This document shows positions 1-8,929 of a stretch of 64,000 bases of DNA, piece by piece. How positions within the stretch are numbered: the first letter of the stretch is position 1; each line of letters opens with the position of its first letter. The notes beneath the pieces were generated by a model, which worked only from the letters and a program-made list of their open reading frames with translations, did not search any database and was not told where the DNA came from. Source of the stretch: Saprospiraceae bacterium (GTDB lineage Bacteria; Bacteroidota; Bacteroidia; Chitinophagales; Saprospiraceae); NCBI GenBank assembly GCA_028285085.1, contig JANQQI010000030.1, positions 1 through 64,000 on the forward strand, in the 5' to 3' direction. A program made the position numbers and the translations under genes.

Positions 1-448
1 CAGCCAAGCGATAGTCCATGGGGCGGCCGATGCGATGGGCCCGAAAATCAGTAAGCTTTATTTGGAAGGTTTCCCAGTCCTCGGAAGTCACAGCCAAGCG
101 TGTTTTATAGTTGGGCATATACCAGCGCTCATCCGTTTCCAAAACCAAAGCAAAGGTTTGCCCTTTGCATTTTAAACGAATATTAATCGTCTCAAAACCG
201 GATAAATCCATCATTTGAAAAGGCGAACGAAAAGAGGCAAACCCACCGTTGTTTTCCAAAGAAACCGCTCCGGCAAAGCACACGCTATTTTCCGTAAAAC
301 TCACCTTGCCTTGAGATAATCCGCCCATTACGCCATCATTGATCGCCCTCCAGTTGGTACCGTCTTTATTTTTACCAAAATCAATTTTTTCGTCCATTGT
401 TGTCCAGTTCAAACCACTTATTGTCATCAAAAAAATCAACCAATACAT
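1..448 (-). CDS. CIA30-family protein (partial, 3' end outside window)
   Basis: The minus-strand frame from an ATG at 448 runs off the left edge. The N-terminus MYWLIFLMTISGLNW is a short hydrophobic, signal-like segment. It is followed by the pattern INDGVMGGLSQGK, then NNGGFASFRSPF and, further on, DWETFQIKLTDF. This is the signature of the CIA30/NDUFAF1 family (complex I intermediate-associated protein 30), a jelly-roll sugar-binding-like fold. In bacteria this family occurs as stand-alone secreted or cytosolic proteins of unproven function, so complex I assembly should not be assumed. A second in-frame ATG at 397 would remove the hydrophobic start. It lies 95 bp downstream of the large Kazal/PKD gene on the same strand but behind a strong terminator, so it is probably transcribed separately. 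Confidence 0.8.
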   Translation of the reverse strand, partial: MYWLIFLMTISGLNWTTMDEKIDFGKNKDGTNWRAINDGVMGGLSQGKVSFTENSVCFAGAVSLENNGGFASFRSPFQMMDLSGFETINIRLKCKGQTFALVLETDERWYMPNYKTRLAVTSEDWETFQIKLTDFRAHRIGRPMDYRLA

Positions 449-466
449 AATCCATAATTTAAATCT

Positions 467-507
467 AAAAAAATCCGCGAGAGCCAGGATAGCCCCAACT
501 CTCGCGG
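467..507 (-). terminator. Rho-independent terminator after the Kazal/PKD gene
   Basis: A perfect 9-bp inverted repeat, CCGCGAGAG at 475-483 and CTCTCGCGG at 499-507, is followed on the minus strand by a run of seven T (467-473). It ends transcription of the 544-3342 gene. Confidence 0.8.
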
Positions 508-543
508 TGTACGATGTTTATATTGCTTGCAAAACAATCGTTT

Positions 544-3342
544 TTATTGCCGTACTAACCGTAGAGTGGTTACCCTGGTATCTGTCTGCATTTGCAACAG
601 ATAAATTCCCGAAGGGTTGACACTTAGGTCTAATTCCAGCTGCGGTTGAGCACTTTGACCCGTTTTAACGACCCGCCCATTGATATCAATCAACTGCCAA
701 TCATAAGTCTCAGTCGGCGGGTTTAACCATCGAATTTGTACCAAATCTGAGGTCGGATTTGGGAAAGCAATGGCTTCGTCAATATCAGCTACCGGCAAGG
801 TGCTAGTCGTCGAGGTAATCATCGAAAACTGAGGTTCGCTCGTGAAGCCTTCCGTATCCAAATCCAAAGTGACCATATAAGTGTTTTCACAACCGTCATT
901 CGTGGTTATTGTCAACGCAACTTCATAAGTACCCGATTCGGTATAGGTATAAATTGGTTCATAATCGTTACTTGTACCGCTATCACCAAAATCCCAATCG
1001 TATAGCTCAGCATCAAATGAAGATAAATTGATGAAGTACACCGTATTGGAAGCCGGATCAATGATTGGCAAGAACCAGGCTCGGCATTCGTAATCCCCGT
1101 ACCAAATATTTTCACCGGCGCTAATGACAATCGTAATGGTACTTTCACAATCATCGGTAGTGATAATGGTGAGGGACACATTGTAAGTACCAGACTCCGC
1201 GTAGGTGTGAGATGGGTTTTCTTCAAAAGACAAATTACCATCACCAAAGTCCCAAATCCAGCTTTGCACATTACCTAAGGAGTAACTGACAAACTGGTAG
1301 GTCAATAAATCATCCGGGTTTGGCTGTTCAAAGAAAAAGAAGGCTTGACAATGAAGTCCGATATTACCCTCATTTCCTCCAACCACGATCGTCTGGCTAC
1401 TCTCCGTGATACAATCTCCGGCAGTGATGGTCAGAATAACTTCATACCAGCCAGCTTCCGCATATTCGTAGGTGGGAAAAGGTTCAGTACTGAAGTTACC
1501 ATCACCGAAATTCCATAACCAGCTATCAATCGGAGCACCGGCAATAGATTGATCAAAGAAATTGACCGTTAAGGAAGAATCGCCTATGACTTCATAATCA
1601 AAAAGCGCCTGGCAATCTTCCGTTTCATTACAATAAAATAGGTTTTCTAATGGCACATTCTCGCAAAGGGCATCGCAAATATTATCAACGGTAATTACCT
1701 CGCCAGTCAATGGATCAATGTAACAAGTAGGGAAATCAGGTGCTTCGCAATAGCAGTCATCGCATTCTACGAAGTTAGCGGCCGTGTAGCCTTCGCATTC
1801 GGCCAGACAAGCATTTTGAAAGGATAAAGTGTCTCCTTGGTCCGTTAACACGCAAACTGGGTCCCAAACCTCATCACACACGCATGATTCTGGGTCTTCT
1901 TCGGTATCGCAATCGACGAAATCATTTGACGTAAAGCCAAAGCAAGCCGCTTGGCATTCGTTCGTGAAGGTAGCCAGTGTACCGTCGGCCATCATAACGC
2001 AAACCGGAGCTTCGATCGTCGGACAGTTGCAGTCAAAATTGCAGTCCTCCAAGAAATCTTCTTCGGTATACCCTACGCATTCCGCTAGACAAGCATTAGG
2101 GAAGGTGATAATCAAACCGGATAATTCGTCGAGTATGACACAAACTGGGTTATTCTCAACCGGGCATGAGCATAAATCGATATCGCATTCAAACCACTGA
2201 TCGTCAGAATAACCCGCACAGTTGGCGAGGCAGAAATTATTGAAGGTCAGTGTATCTCCATTATCATCGATCACACAAACCGGATGATAGAATTCAGGGC
2301 AAATGCACTCCCCATTTTCATCACAACTGAAATAATCGTCTCCAGAGAATCCCGCACAAAGCGCAGCACAAGCGTTGTCGAACGTTAGAATCGTCCCATT
2401 AACGTCAATACAAACTGGGTCGATGGGTAAAGCATCGCAATTACAATTGTCTTCTCCATCTTCCGGCTCACAATCCACCCAATCCAGAGGACCATAGCCT
2501 TCACATTCGGCCAAACAATGATTGCCAAAGGTCAAAGTATCTCCAGAATCATCGAGTACACAGACCGGCGCTTCATAAATTGGACAAAAACAATCGTCAT
2601 TACAATAAAAATATAAGTTCACATTTTCGAAACCGGCGCATTCGGCAAAGCAGGCGTTAGCATAGGTTTGTAAGTTCCCCGAAAAGTCAATAACACAGAC
2701 CGGAAGATCATCTTCACTTTCTTCACAATCGCAGTTTGCCGGATCAAAAACAAATACGATCTGTGAAATACTAGAAGTACAATCTCCTGAAAAGATAGTC
2801 AGGGTCACCGTATACGTTCCTCCACTACCGAAGTCGTACTCCGGGTTTTCTTCGTCGCTTGAATCACCAGTTCCAAAATCCCAGTTCAAACTATCAATTG
2901 GTAAGGTGGAAGCGGATAGGTTAGTGAAAGTATAAGTTGTAGGCGAATCAGTAGGGTCAGAGGTGAAAGCTGCGTGGCATTCTTCTCCCGGCGGTGGTGG
3001 ATTGACATCTCCGCAGATGCTTAGGATGACCGAATAGTCACCCGCTTCAGGGGCGACGATAATTTCAACTTCATTAAATCCTCCGGTACAAATATCCGGG
3101 GTTCTGACCGTCCAAACTTCATCCTCATTGGGAATTTCATCAATCAGAAGGTCAAATACGCCATCGGCCGAGGTAACGGTCGTTCCTAATTCCTCAGCGC
3201 CAAAAAACAGTTGAACGGGCCAATCTGGCACCGGAGTGTCCTGTAATTCTCCAGCGGAGACCAGTCCAGAGACTGAAATTTGGGCGGCTAGCTGTCCAAT
3301 CAGCAGAAAGAGCACCAGCGAGCTGTGGATTCTTTTAATCAT
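544..3342 (-). CDS. Secreted protein with 8 Kazal-like and 4 PKD domains and a T9SS sorting domain
   Basis: This 932-residue protein starts with a signal peptide (about 1-21, ending AAQ). An N-terminal beta-sandwich resembling carboxypeptidase-regulatory/CnaB domains spans about 22-110, followed by a PKD domain at about 122-200 (SLNWDFGTGD). Residues 204-571 hold eight tandem units of the form CxC...PVC...TFxNxCxAxCxGY...C, the cysteine pattern of Kazal-type protease inhibitor domains. Three further PKD domains (WxFGDG motifs) follow at about 577-835. The C-terminal 75 residues (AIAFPNPTSD... SGIYLLQM...) are a T9SS type A sorting domain, so the protein is probably exported and attached to the cell surface. 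Protease inhibition is a family-based inference: the units lack the usual glycine after PVC, and the reactive-site loop varies between units. The cysteine-rich repeats imply disulphide bonding outside the cell. Confidence 0.9.
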   Translation of the reverse strand: MIKRIHSSLVLFLLIGQLAAQISVSGLVSAGELQDTPVPDWPVQLFFGAEELGTTVTSADGVFDLLIDEIPNEDEVWTVRTPDICTGGFNEVEIIVAPEAGDYSVILSICGDVNPPPPGEECHAAFTSDPTDSPTTYTFTNLSASTLPIDSLNWDFGTGDSSDEENPEYDFGSGGTYTVTLTIFSGDCTSSISQIVFVFDPANCDCEESEDDLPVCVIDFSGNLQTYANACFAECAGFENVNLYFYCNDDCFCPIYEAPVCVLDDSGDTLTFGNHCLAECEGYGPLDWVDCEPEDGEDNCNCDALPIDPVCIDVNGTILTFDNACAALCAGFSGDDYFSCDENGECICPEFYHPVCVIDDNGDTLTFNNFCLANCAGYSDDQWFECDIDLCSCPVENNPVCVILDELSGLIITFPNACLAECVGYTEEDFLEDCNFDCNCPTIEAPVCVMMADGTLATFTNECQAACFGFTSNDFVDCDTEEDPESCVCDEVWDPVCVLTDQGDTLSFQNACLAECEGYTAANFVECDDCYCEAPDFPTCYIDPLTGEVITVDNICDALCENVPLENLFYCNETEDCQALFDYEVIGDSSLTVNFFDQSIAGAPIDSWLWNFGDGNFSTEPFPTYEYAEAGWYEVILTITAGDCITESSQTIVVGGNEGNIGLHCQAFFFFEQPNPDDLLTYQFVSYSLGNVQSWIWDFGDGNLSFEENPSHTYAESGTYNVSLTIITTDDCESTITIVISAGENIWYGDYECRAWFLPIIDPASNTVYFINLSSFDAELYDWDFGDSGTSNDYEPIYTYTESGTYEVALTITTNDGCENTYMVTLDLDTEGFTSEPQFSMITSTTSTLPVADIDEAIAFPNPTSDLVQIRWLNPPTETYDWQLIDINGRVVKTGQSAQPQLELDLSVNPSGIYLLQMQTDTRVTTLRLVRQ

Positions 3343-3401
3343 TTTACTTAAATTTATGGTGTGATTTAATAGTTCTTACTCCTCACAAGGGTAGAACACT
3401 G

Positions 3402-3428
3402 AGGCCAGGTCTAACTTGGCCTTTTTTA
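3402..3428 (+). terminator. Small hairpin with T-run, plus-strand polarity
   Basis: AGGCCA (3402-3407) pairs with TGGCCT (3417-3422), followed by TTTTTT on the plus strand. Both flanking genes are on the minus strand, so the polarity does not match any annotated gene. It may be chance or may end an unannotated plus-strand or antisense RNA. Confidence 0.3.
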
Positions 3429-3460
3429 ATTTTCCAGACTTATTTTTGGGAGAAAAAGGA

Positions 3461-4549
3461 TTAACCTTTGAGCAAACGCAGCAAGCTTTGCCCTCTCGGT
3501 CCCGTCAAGCGGAGATAATAGATGCCTGGTGGATGGGCACCTAGTGATTGTTGCCATTGTTGAATGGGCGGGCCACGATAAAGTGTCTCGCGTCGCCCTT
3601 GGCTATCTATTAATTCGACTTGTTCGAAAGCATAATCAGCTTCAAGTTGAACTCGTCGTATCGTTGGGTTTGGATAAACGGTAGCCTGCAAAAGATTCGA
3701 AGACAGCTTTACGGTGGATACCGCAGCTGAAATCGCGCTGCAATCGATGGTCAGCGTATCCACAGCAATGGGCACCGGATGATAATCGCCGTCAAAAGCC
3801 TGTACCTGGGCTACTTCCAGCAGTGCCAGGCAGCTGTCCTGCTCCGGCAATAAGCCAATCAAATCATCGATAATAATTAACTCAACCGTACCGATCTCCC
3901 CACCCAGCGGAATAGCATTTTCGCCCAATCGTGTTGCAGCGATTCGAATGCGGTCAAACTCGGGAAGAACAATTTCTACGGCTTGCCCATCCGCATTAAT
4001 CCAGCCTTCGGTGAAATTAAAATTGATTTGAGCAATGTACGTGGGGTCAAATTCAAGATTAAAAGCCAAGCCATTGAGCGTGTCGGTCCCTTGGAAGCTC
4101 TCCAGTGTGATCGGAATCGTCAATTGCGTTTGGCCAGAAGTAGGATCGTAAGCTATACCTTGATTAATCCGAATGGTAGGATCAACGCCTTGCTGGCCTT
4201 CCGGAAACACCAAGGGTTCCAGATCACTGTGTTCAACCCCTTGATTGACACCAAGTACGAAGAAGTCTAAAATATCGACGATACCATTGCCGTCTGCATC
4301 AGCGTAAATAAAGTTTAATCCATCGGGGAAAGCCGTTGACCAATGCTCGATAATTTCTTGAGGTTCACTGTGGTTAACGGCCAGGCGCGTCGGTCCAAGA
4401 TGCCCGTAAGCATATCCCATCGGTAATACATCGTAATGGTCCACCAGCCCATTATTATTGACATCACCAGGAAAAACAAAGTCCTGCGCCTGTCCGCCCA
4501 CAGCAAATAAAAAAAGTAAGAGTGTAATTAATTGGTTATATCGACACAT
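3461..4549 (-). CDS. Secreted dockerin-like / T9SS sorting domain protein
   Basis: The 362-residue product has a signal peptide (about 1-22, ending GQAQ). Two calcium-loop EF-hand-like motifs follow, at about 28-41 (GDVNNNGLVDHYD) and about 82-96 (DADGNGIVDILDF), which together resemble a type I dockerin. The middle third is beta-rich, with the sequence character of cohesin or carbohydrate-binding modules (LNGLAFNLEFDPTYI). The last 75 residues (VYPNPTIRRVQLE... PPGIYYLRL) form a T9SS sorting domain. It is probably a cell-surface protein; the binding partner is unknown and no cohesin gene is recognised in the window. It sits 119 bp upstream of the Kazal/PKD gene in the same direction, so the two could be co-transcribed. 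Confidence 0.85.
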   Translation of the reverse strand: MCRYNQLITLLLFLFAVGGQAQDFVFPGDVNNNGLVDHYDVLPMGYAYGHLGPTRLAVNHSEPQEIIEHWSTAFPDGLNFIYADADGNGIVDILDFFVLGVNQGVEHSDLEPLVFPEGQQGVDPTIRINQGIAYDPTSGQTQLTIPITLESFQGTDTLNGLAFNLEFDPTYIAQINFNFTEGWINADGQAVEIVLPEFDRIRIAATRLGENAIPLGGEIGTVELIIIDDLIGLLPEQDSCLALLEVAQVQAFDGDYHPVPIAVDTLTIDCSAISAAVSTVKLSSNLLQATVYPNPTIRRVQLEADYAFEQVELIDSQGRRETLYRGPPIQQWQQSLGAHPPGIYYLRLTGPRGQSLLRLLKG

Positions 4550-4750
4550 TGCTTTTTGGTTTCGATACTCCGGTGTTCGCGGAGGGTGGTGTATTGGCTT
4601 TGTGATATCAAAATTATTTCAAGACCGTTGGATAAACAATTACATTTCAAGGCTTTTCCCGGAAAAAAATCAAACAGAAGTAAACATAACTTGCTGATTT
4701 TCATTTCTCTATTAAAAGTCCTTTCCGACTTTAACAGTATTTTTCATAAA

Positions 4751-6187
4751 ATGTTGAGGATGAAAAACAGTAAGCTACTTGACATATTTCAATCCTTCAG
4801 CCGGCAGGAGCTGCGCTGGTTAAGAGATTTTGTCTATTCTCCTTTTTACAATAAAAATCAGTCCGTCAGGCAGTTATGCGAAGTTTTGATCTCTGAGGCC
4901 CGAAAAGGATTCAATGAACGCAATATCAAGGCACGCTTTATTTTTGAAAAGGCATTTCCCGATATAACCTTTGACGATAAACAATTTTCTTATCTCGCGG
5001 CCGATTTATTAAAACTCTGTGAGCAATTTATCACGCTAAAAGCATTTGAGGCAGATGGACATGCAGCTGCGCTGTATCGCTTGCAAGCCTGCCAGGAACG
5101 CCAGCTCGAAAAATCCTTCCAGCGGCGCTTCAAACAAAGCCAAAGCGCACTGGAAGCATCACAACCGCTGAGTATTCCTCTCTTGTGGCAGCGCTATCAA
5201 TTTAGTCAACTGGCGGAAGACCGTTTTGCCGCAACGGGGAGTCGTACCGTCGACCCTTATCTCCAGCAAGCCGCAGATGCACTCGACAATTTTTATTACA
5301 CGCAAAAACTACGTCTCAGCTGCGCCATGCTGGCGCGCCAGGCCGCACTTAACGAAAATTATGAGCTCCGATTTATCCAAACTGATCAGCTAGCAGAATT
5401 ATCCCATTTACCCCATAGCGAGCTGGCGCAGTTGTATCAACTTTCTTTTCAGCTCCAGCAAACCGACAATGATCCAGAATTGCTCCAGCTTTTTACCGGT
5501 CAATTACGCCAGCATACTTCTTTGTTGGCTCCGGCCGAAATTACCGAGCTCTTCCTCCACGCCATCACTTACTGTATCCAACAGATTCGTAAAGGCTACC
5601 GACAGTTTACGGATGTTTTGTTGGCGCTGTATCAGGAAAGTTTGCAAGCTGGTTATTTACTCGAAAAGGGAGAGTTGTCACCCTGGAACTATAAAAACAT
5701 CATCAAATTGGGACTGGGGCTGAAGCAATTCGATTGGGTGGAATCTTTTGTAGAGCAATATACCCGCTTGCTCCCCCAACAGGCGCAAGCGGATTCTTAC
5801 CATTTCAACTTAGCCGATATTTCTTACCATCAAAAAAAATACGACACGGCGCTATCTCATTTGCACCACGCAGAATTCACGGATATTCATTATACCCTGG
5901 GAGCAAAAACGATGTTGATTAAGATTTTTTACGAACGTGAAGATACCGAAGCACTTTTGTCACTACTCTCTTCTTTTCATTTGTTTCTGTTGCGCAATAA
6001 GCTGATCGGTCAAAGTACGAAGTCGGCCTATTTCAATTTCTTAAAATTTACCAAAAAACTCGAACGCCTCCGACTACGCCATAAACTCGAAGAATTACAG
6101 GGACAGTTGCGGCAAGCGGCCGCAGTTAATGATCGGAGTTGGCTAGAGCGGCAGCTACTCGAAAAAATCGATCGCGTACCGGCTTAA
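4751..6187 (+). CDS. Hypothetical alpha-helical (TPR-like) protein
   Basis: I do not recognise a named family. The start MLRMKNSKLLDIFQSFSR is preferred because the 73 residues the open frame adds upstream have no protein character and overlap the start region of the divergent dockerin gene; ATG at 4760 is an alternative. The 478-residue product is almost entirely helical, leucine- and glutamine-rich, without a signal peptide. The region at about 320-440 (YHFNLADISYHQKKYDTAL) has the spacing of TPR units. The N-terminal pattern LLxxFSxxELRWLRDFVxSPFYN is, from memory, typical of uncharacterised cytosolic proteins of Saprospiria. It is convergent with the GNAT gene, and the two share 4 bp at their 3' ends. 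Confidence 0.7.
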   Translation: MLRMKNSKLLDIFQSFSRQELRWLRDFVYSPFYNKNQSVRQLCEVLISEARKGFNERNIKARFIFEKAFPDITFDDKQFSYLAADLLKLCEQFITLKAFEADGHAAALYRLQACQERQLEKSFQRRFKQSQSALEASQPLSIPLLWQRYQFSQLAEDRFAATGSRTVDPYLQQAADALDNFYYTQKLRLSCAMLARQAALNENYELRFIQTDQLAELSHLPHSELAQLYQLSFQLQQTDNDPELLQLFTGQLRQHTSLLAPAEITELFLHAITYCIQQIRKGYRQFTDVLLALYQESLQAGYLLEKGELSPWNYKNIIKLGLGLKQFDWVESFVEQYTRLLPQQAQADSYHFNLADISYHQKKYDTALSHLHHAEFTDIHYTLGAKTMLIKIFYEREDTEALLSLLSSFHLFLLRNKLIGQSTKSAYFNFLKFTKKLERLRLRHKLEELQGQLRQAAAVNDRSWLERQLLEKIDRVPA

Positions 6188-6639
6188 CCCAGCTTTTTTT
6201 CCAGGCATACACTTGTAGCCAGGCCCGCATACTGTGCATAGTTGGGGATCTTGGTGTAGCCCGCCCGGGTATAAAGGCGGATCGCAGCCTTTTGTAATAC
6301 ACCTGTTTCTAAAATGCAGCGTTTAAAACCACTGTCCAACGCCCACTGCTCCAACTCGGCTAACATTCGCTGCGCAACGCCCCGTCCACGCTGGTCAGCC
6401 CGAACAAACATTCGCTTGATCTCAGCAACTTCGCCTTCGTAAGACTTGAAAGCGCCACAGCCCACCACTTGATCGCCATCTCGGGCCAGTATGACGTGAC
6501 GGATATCTTCGGTCCCATTAAACTGTTGGTAAAAATCGTGGTCATCACCATCTGTGACTTTGAGGGTTGCATTGAGGAGCTCCACCAATTCTTGAAAGGC
6601 AGGATGGTTAGCGGTCGTGCGTTCTAAGGAAATGTTCAT
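6184..6639 (-). CDS. GNAT family N-acetyltransferase
   Basis: The 151-residue protein has the GNAT core. The beta-4 strand (AEIKRMFVRADQRGRG) leads into the acetyl-CoA pyrophosphate loop QRGRGVAQRML (about 83-93), and ILETGVLQKAAIRLYTRAGY is the conserved C-terminal segment. It probably transfers an acetyl group from acetyl-CoA to a small molecule or protein amine; the substrate cannot be predicted. It is cytosolic, convergent with the upstream helical-protein gene, and separated by 100 bp from the GH13 gene, which reads in the same direction. Confidence 0.85.
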   Translation of the reverse strand: MNISLERTTANHPAFQELVELLNATLKVTDGDDHDFYQQFNGTEDIRHVILARDGDQVVGCGAFKSYEGEVAEIKRMFVRADQRGRGVAQRMLAELEQWALDSGFKRCILETGVLQKAAIRLYTRAGYTKIPNYAQYAGLATSVCLEKKLG

Positions 6640-6739
6640 TGCTATAAAGGTCCTAATTTCCTGCTAAAGATAATAGGATGAGGAAGAAAAGGGAAAGGAA
6701 CGAATGGAATTTGATAAGGCGATAAAAGTCGTTGGTAGA

Positions 6740-8404
6740 CTAATCCACACGTTCGATTCGAGCTTCCCAAGGCTTTAGACTGATAGCCAACGTGGATTTG
6801 GTCGCTGGATAATTCGAAAGTAAGAGCTCTCCCGGACGAGCATCCAGCGTTTGGGATTTACCGGAGAAGTTGAGCAGCACGCGTAGACGTTGCGCTCCAT
6901 CTGTTCTTAGATAAGCGTAAACCTGTTTGTGCTCAGGCCAAAGTAATTCGTAATCGCCATAAACGAGCAGCGGGTGTGCCTTACGAAAACGTAAAAGTTG
7001 GCGGACATAATTTAGGATCGAATTCGGGTCCTCCTCTTGAGCAGCAACGTTGATGGTCGGAAAATTATCGTTGACTTTCAGCCAGGGGCTACCGGAAGTA
7101 AAGCCCGCCTGCGGCTCCGCCGACCACTGAAAGGGCGTCCGCGCATGATCGCGGGCCTCACGTTGAATATCAAGCAGAAAAGCATGCTGCTTCTCAGGAT
7201 CCATATTCGCCGCGTGCTCTCGAAAATAATTGCGTAATTCAATGTCATCGAATTCATCAATATGAGCAAAATGGGCATTGGTCATCCCGATTTCATCCCC
7301 CTGATACAGATTGAGCGTACCACCGAGTGTAGCCAAAAAAGTATGCAGCAGTTTTGCAGACGCTTGCCAATAACGTTGCGGGTCGCCAAAGCGGGATACC
7401 ATCCGGGCAAAATCGTGATTCCCCAGCGCGTTAGCGACCCAGCCACCGTTTCGCAAAACCGATGACCAGTCCCCGATTATTTGTTTGAGTAGTTGTAAAT
7501 TAAACGGTACCGGTGGGGCAAAACGACCATCGGGTATCGTGAGTTGTAAAATATCAAAGTGATAAAGCATGTTGAGCTCCCTTCGCGCCTCGCCCACGTA
7601 TTCCAAGGCATTTTCGGGTTTGATGCCCACTCCTTCGGCCAGCGAGAACACATCGTAATGGCGTTGTACCTGATTATGCATCTCGTTGAGAAACTCGTGC
7701 ACTTTCGGCCCGTTGGCGTAGAAAGTTTCGGCGGTGTGCCAGAAGTTGGAAAAGTCAGCATCGGGCAGCCCCGGTCGCTTGGAAATCAAGGTGATCACAT
7801 CCATCCGAAAACCATCCACGCCTTTTTCAAACCAAAAGCGCATACTCTCGTAAATCTCACGGCGGACTTGTGGATTTTCCCAGTTAAGATCGGGTTGTTT
7901 CTTCGAAAAGAGATGTAGATAGTACTCCCCCGTCGTTTCATCAAATGTCCAGGCATCACCACTAAAAAAGGATTTCCAGTTGTTGGGGGGCCCGCCATTT
8001 GGGCCAGGTGGACGCCAGTAATAGTAATCACGGTAAGGATTATGCTTCGATTGCCGGGATTGCGTAAACCATTCGTGCTCATCCGAAGAATGATTAGCGA
8101 CTAAGTCGAGCACCAATTTCATCCCCCGGGCGTGGACATTATCTAGCAGTTGATCAAAATCGGCCATGGTACCGAACTCCAGCATAATGTCCCGATAATC
8201 GCTAATGTCATAACCGTTATCGTCATTGGGGGATTTGAAGATCGGACTCAGCCAAAGGATGTCTACGCCAAGTTGTTCCAGATAATCCAGCTTTTCAATG
8301 ATTCCCGGCAGATCACCGATACCATCTCCGTTGCTATCACGGAAGCTACGTGGATAGATTTGATAAATCGTCCCTTCTTTCCACCATTTTGGTTGCACGC
8401 TCAT
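6740..8404 (-). CDS. GH13 alpha-glucosidase (oligo-1,6-glucosidase type)
   Basis: The 554-residue cytosolic enzyme shows the full GH13 barrel. WWKEGTIYQIYPRSF at the N-terminus and DLVANHSSDEH (about 100-110) are region I. GFRMDV carries the nucleophile D202, LAEG the acid/base E257, and GNHD the stabilising D331. The residue after the nucleophile is Val203; in this subfamily Val at this place goes with alpha-1,6 (isomaltose-type) specificity and Thr with alpha-1,4. Length and motifs fit subfamily 31. I chose ATG 8404 over the upstream TTG at 8476, because the extra 24 residues are not conserved in character and overlap an operator-like site. It is divergent from a LacI-type regulator, which probably controls it. 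Confidence 0.9.
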   Translation of the reverse strand: MSVQPKWWKEGTIYQIYPRSFRDSNGDGIGDLPGIIEKLDYLEQLGVDILWLSPIFKSPNDDNGYDISDYRDIMLEFGTMADFDQLLDNVHARGMKLVLDLVANHSSDEHEWFTQSRQSKHNPYRDYYYWRPPGPNGGPPNNWKSFFSGDAWTFDETTGEYYLHLFSKKQPDLNWENPQVRREIYESMRFWFEKGVDGFRMDVITLISKRPGLPDADFSNFWHTAETFYANGPKVHEFLNEMHNQVQRHYDVFSLAEGVGIKPENALEYVGEARRELNMLYHFDILQLTIPDGRFAPPVPFNLQLLKQIIGDWSSVLRNGGWVANALGNHDFARMVSRFGDPQRYWQASAKLLHTFLATLGGTLNLYQGDEIGMTNAHFAHIDEFDDIELRNYFREHAANMDPEKQHAFLLDIQREARDHARTPFQWSAEPQAGFTSGSPWLKVNDNFPTINVAAQEEDPNSILNYVRQLLRFRKAHPLLVYGDYELLWPEHKQVYAYLRTDGAQRLRVLLNFSGKSQTLDARPGELLLSNYPATKSTLAISLKPWEARIERVD

Positions 8405-8463
8405 TAGACTTTTCTGGCGATAAAATGTTCTAGAAGCTATTTGAAGTAGGGGTTGCGGCGCAT

Positions 8464-8477
8464 TGTAAACGCTCAAA
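8464..8477. promoter_or_regulatory. LacI-type operator-like half-site upstream of GH13
   Basis: TGTAAACGCTCA shares the 8-mer TGTAAACG with the better palindrome at 8750. It lies 60 bp upstream of the GH13 start codon, a suitable place for repression. Inferred from sequence similarity only. Confidence 0.4.
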
Positions 8478-8929
8478 ATATATACTAGAGATTGAGTCTA
8501 AACCACTTACAATGATCTCGTTAACGTCAAGCAGTTCCTATAAAAAAATTCGCACCTGCACAGCCCTCGTTACAAATTCGGTCTATCTCGCCCTAATATT
8601 GTACATCTGGAAATTGCGCAAGCGCGAAAATTTAAACTACCAATTTTAACTTCTAGAAGCTTATAAAAACTTCTTTATTATATCATTTCCCTAATACAAT
8701 TTTGATAAAATCATGTTGAAAAAGAAAATATTTGGCAGAGAGATAAAAATGTAAACGTTTGTATTATCTTTTTTTTAAAATTTAATGAAAGATGATAAAG
8801 AATTTTCATTTAAATTAGAGGATTGCTACCAATTCTTAAACATGTCCCTATTTACGTTGATAGCCGACGCATAGAGGCATTGTAATTTGCAAAATTACAC
8901 CGTTCTGATCACCCGTAATCCGACTGTTG
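8478..8929. other. Intergenic region between divergent GH13 and lacI-type genes
   Basis: About 450 bp of AT-rich DNA with no credible open frame. It contains the operator-like palindrome at 8750-8763 and a small GC hairpin around TTGCGCAAGCGCGAA near 8614. Divergent promoters are expected here, but I could not assign -7 boxes with confidence. Confidence 0.5.
8750..8763. promoter_or_regulatory. LacI-family operator (palindrome)
   Basis: TGTAAACGTTTGTA contains the perfect core AAACGTTT and near-symmetric flanks. This is the classic shape of LacI/CcpA-family operators with a central CG. It lies about 170 bp upstream of the LacI-type gene and 350 bp from the GH13 gene, consistent with autoregulation plus control of the glucosidase. 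Confidence 0.6.

Noticed and set aside
339-620. 93-residue plus-strand open frame
   Set aside because: It covers the CIA30 start, the terminator and the sorting-domain end of minus-strand genes, and has no protein-like composition.
1829-2200. 123-residue plus-strand open frame rich in Ser, Gln and His
   Set aside because: It is antisense to the Kazal array; its apparent repeats are the mirror image of the real repeats.
8600-8640. Small GC hairpin in the GH13-LacI spacer
   Set aside because: The stem is short and lacks a T-run; there is nothing to separate it from chance.
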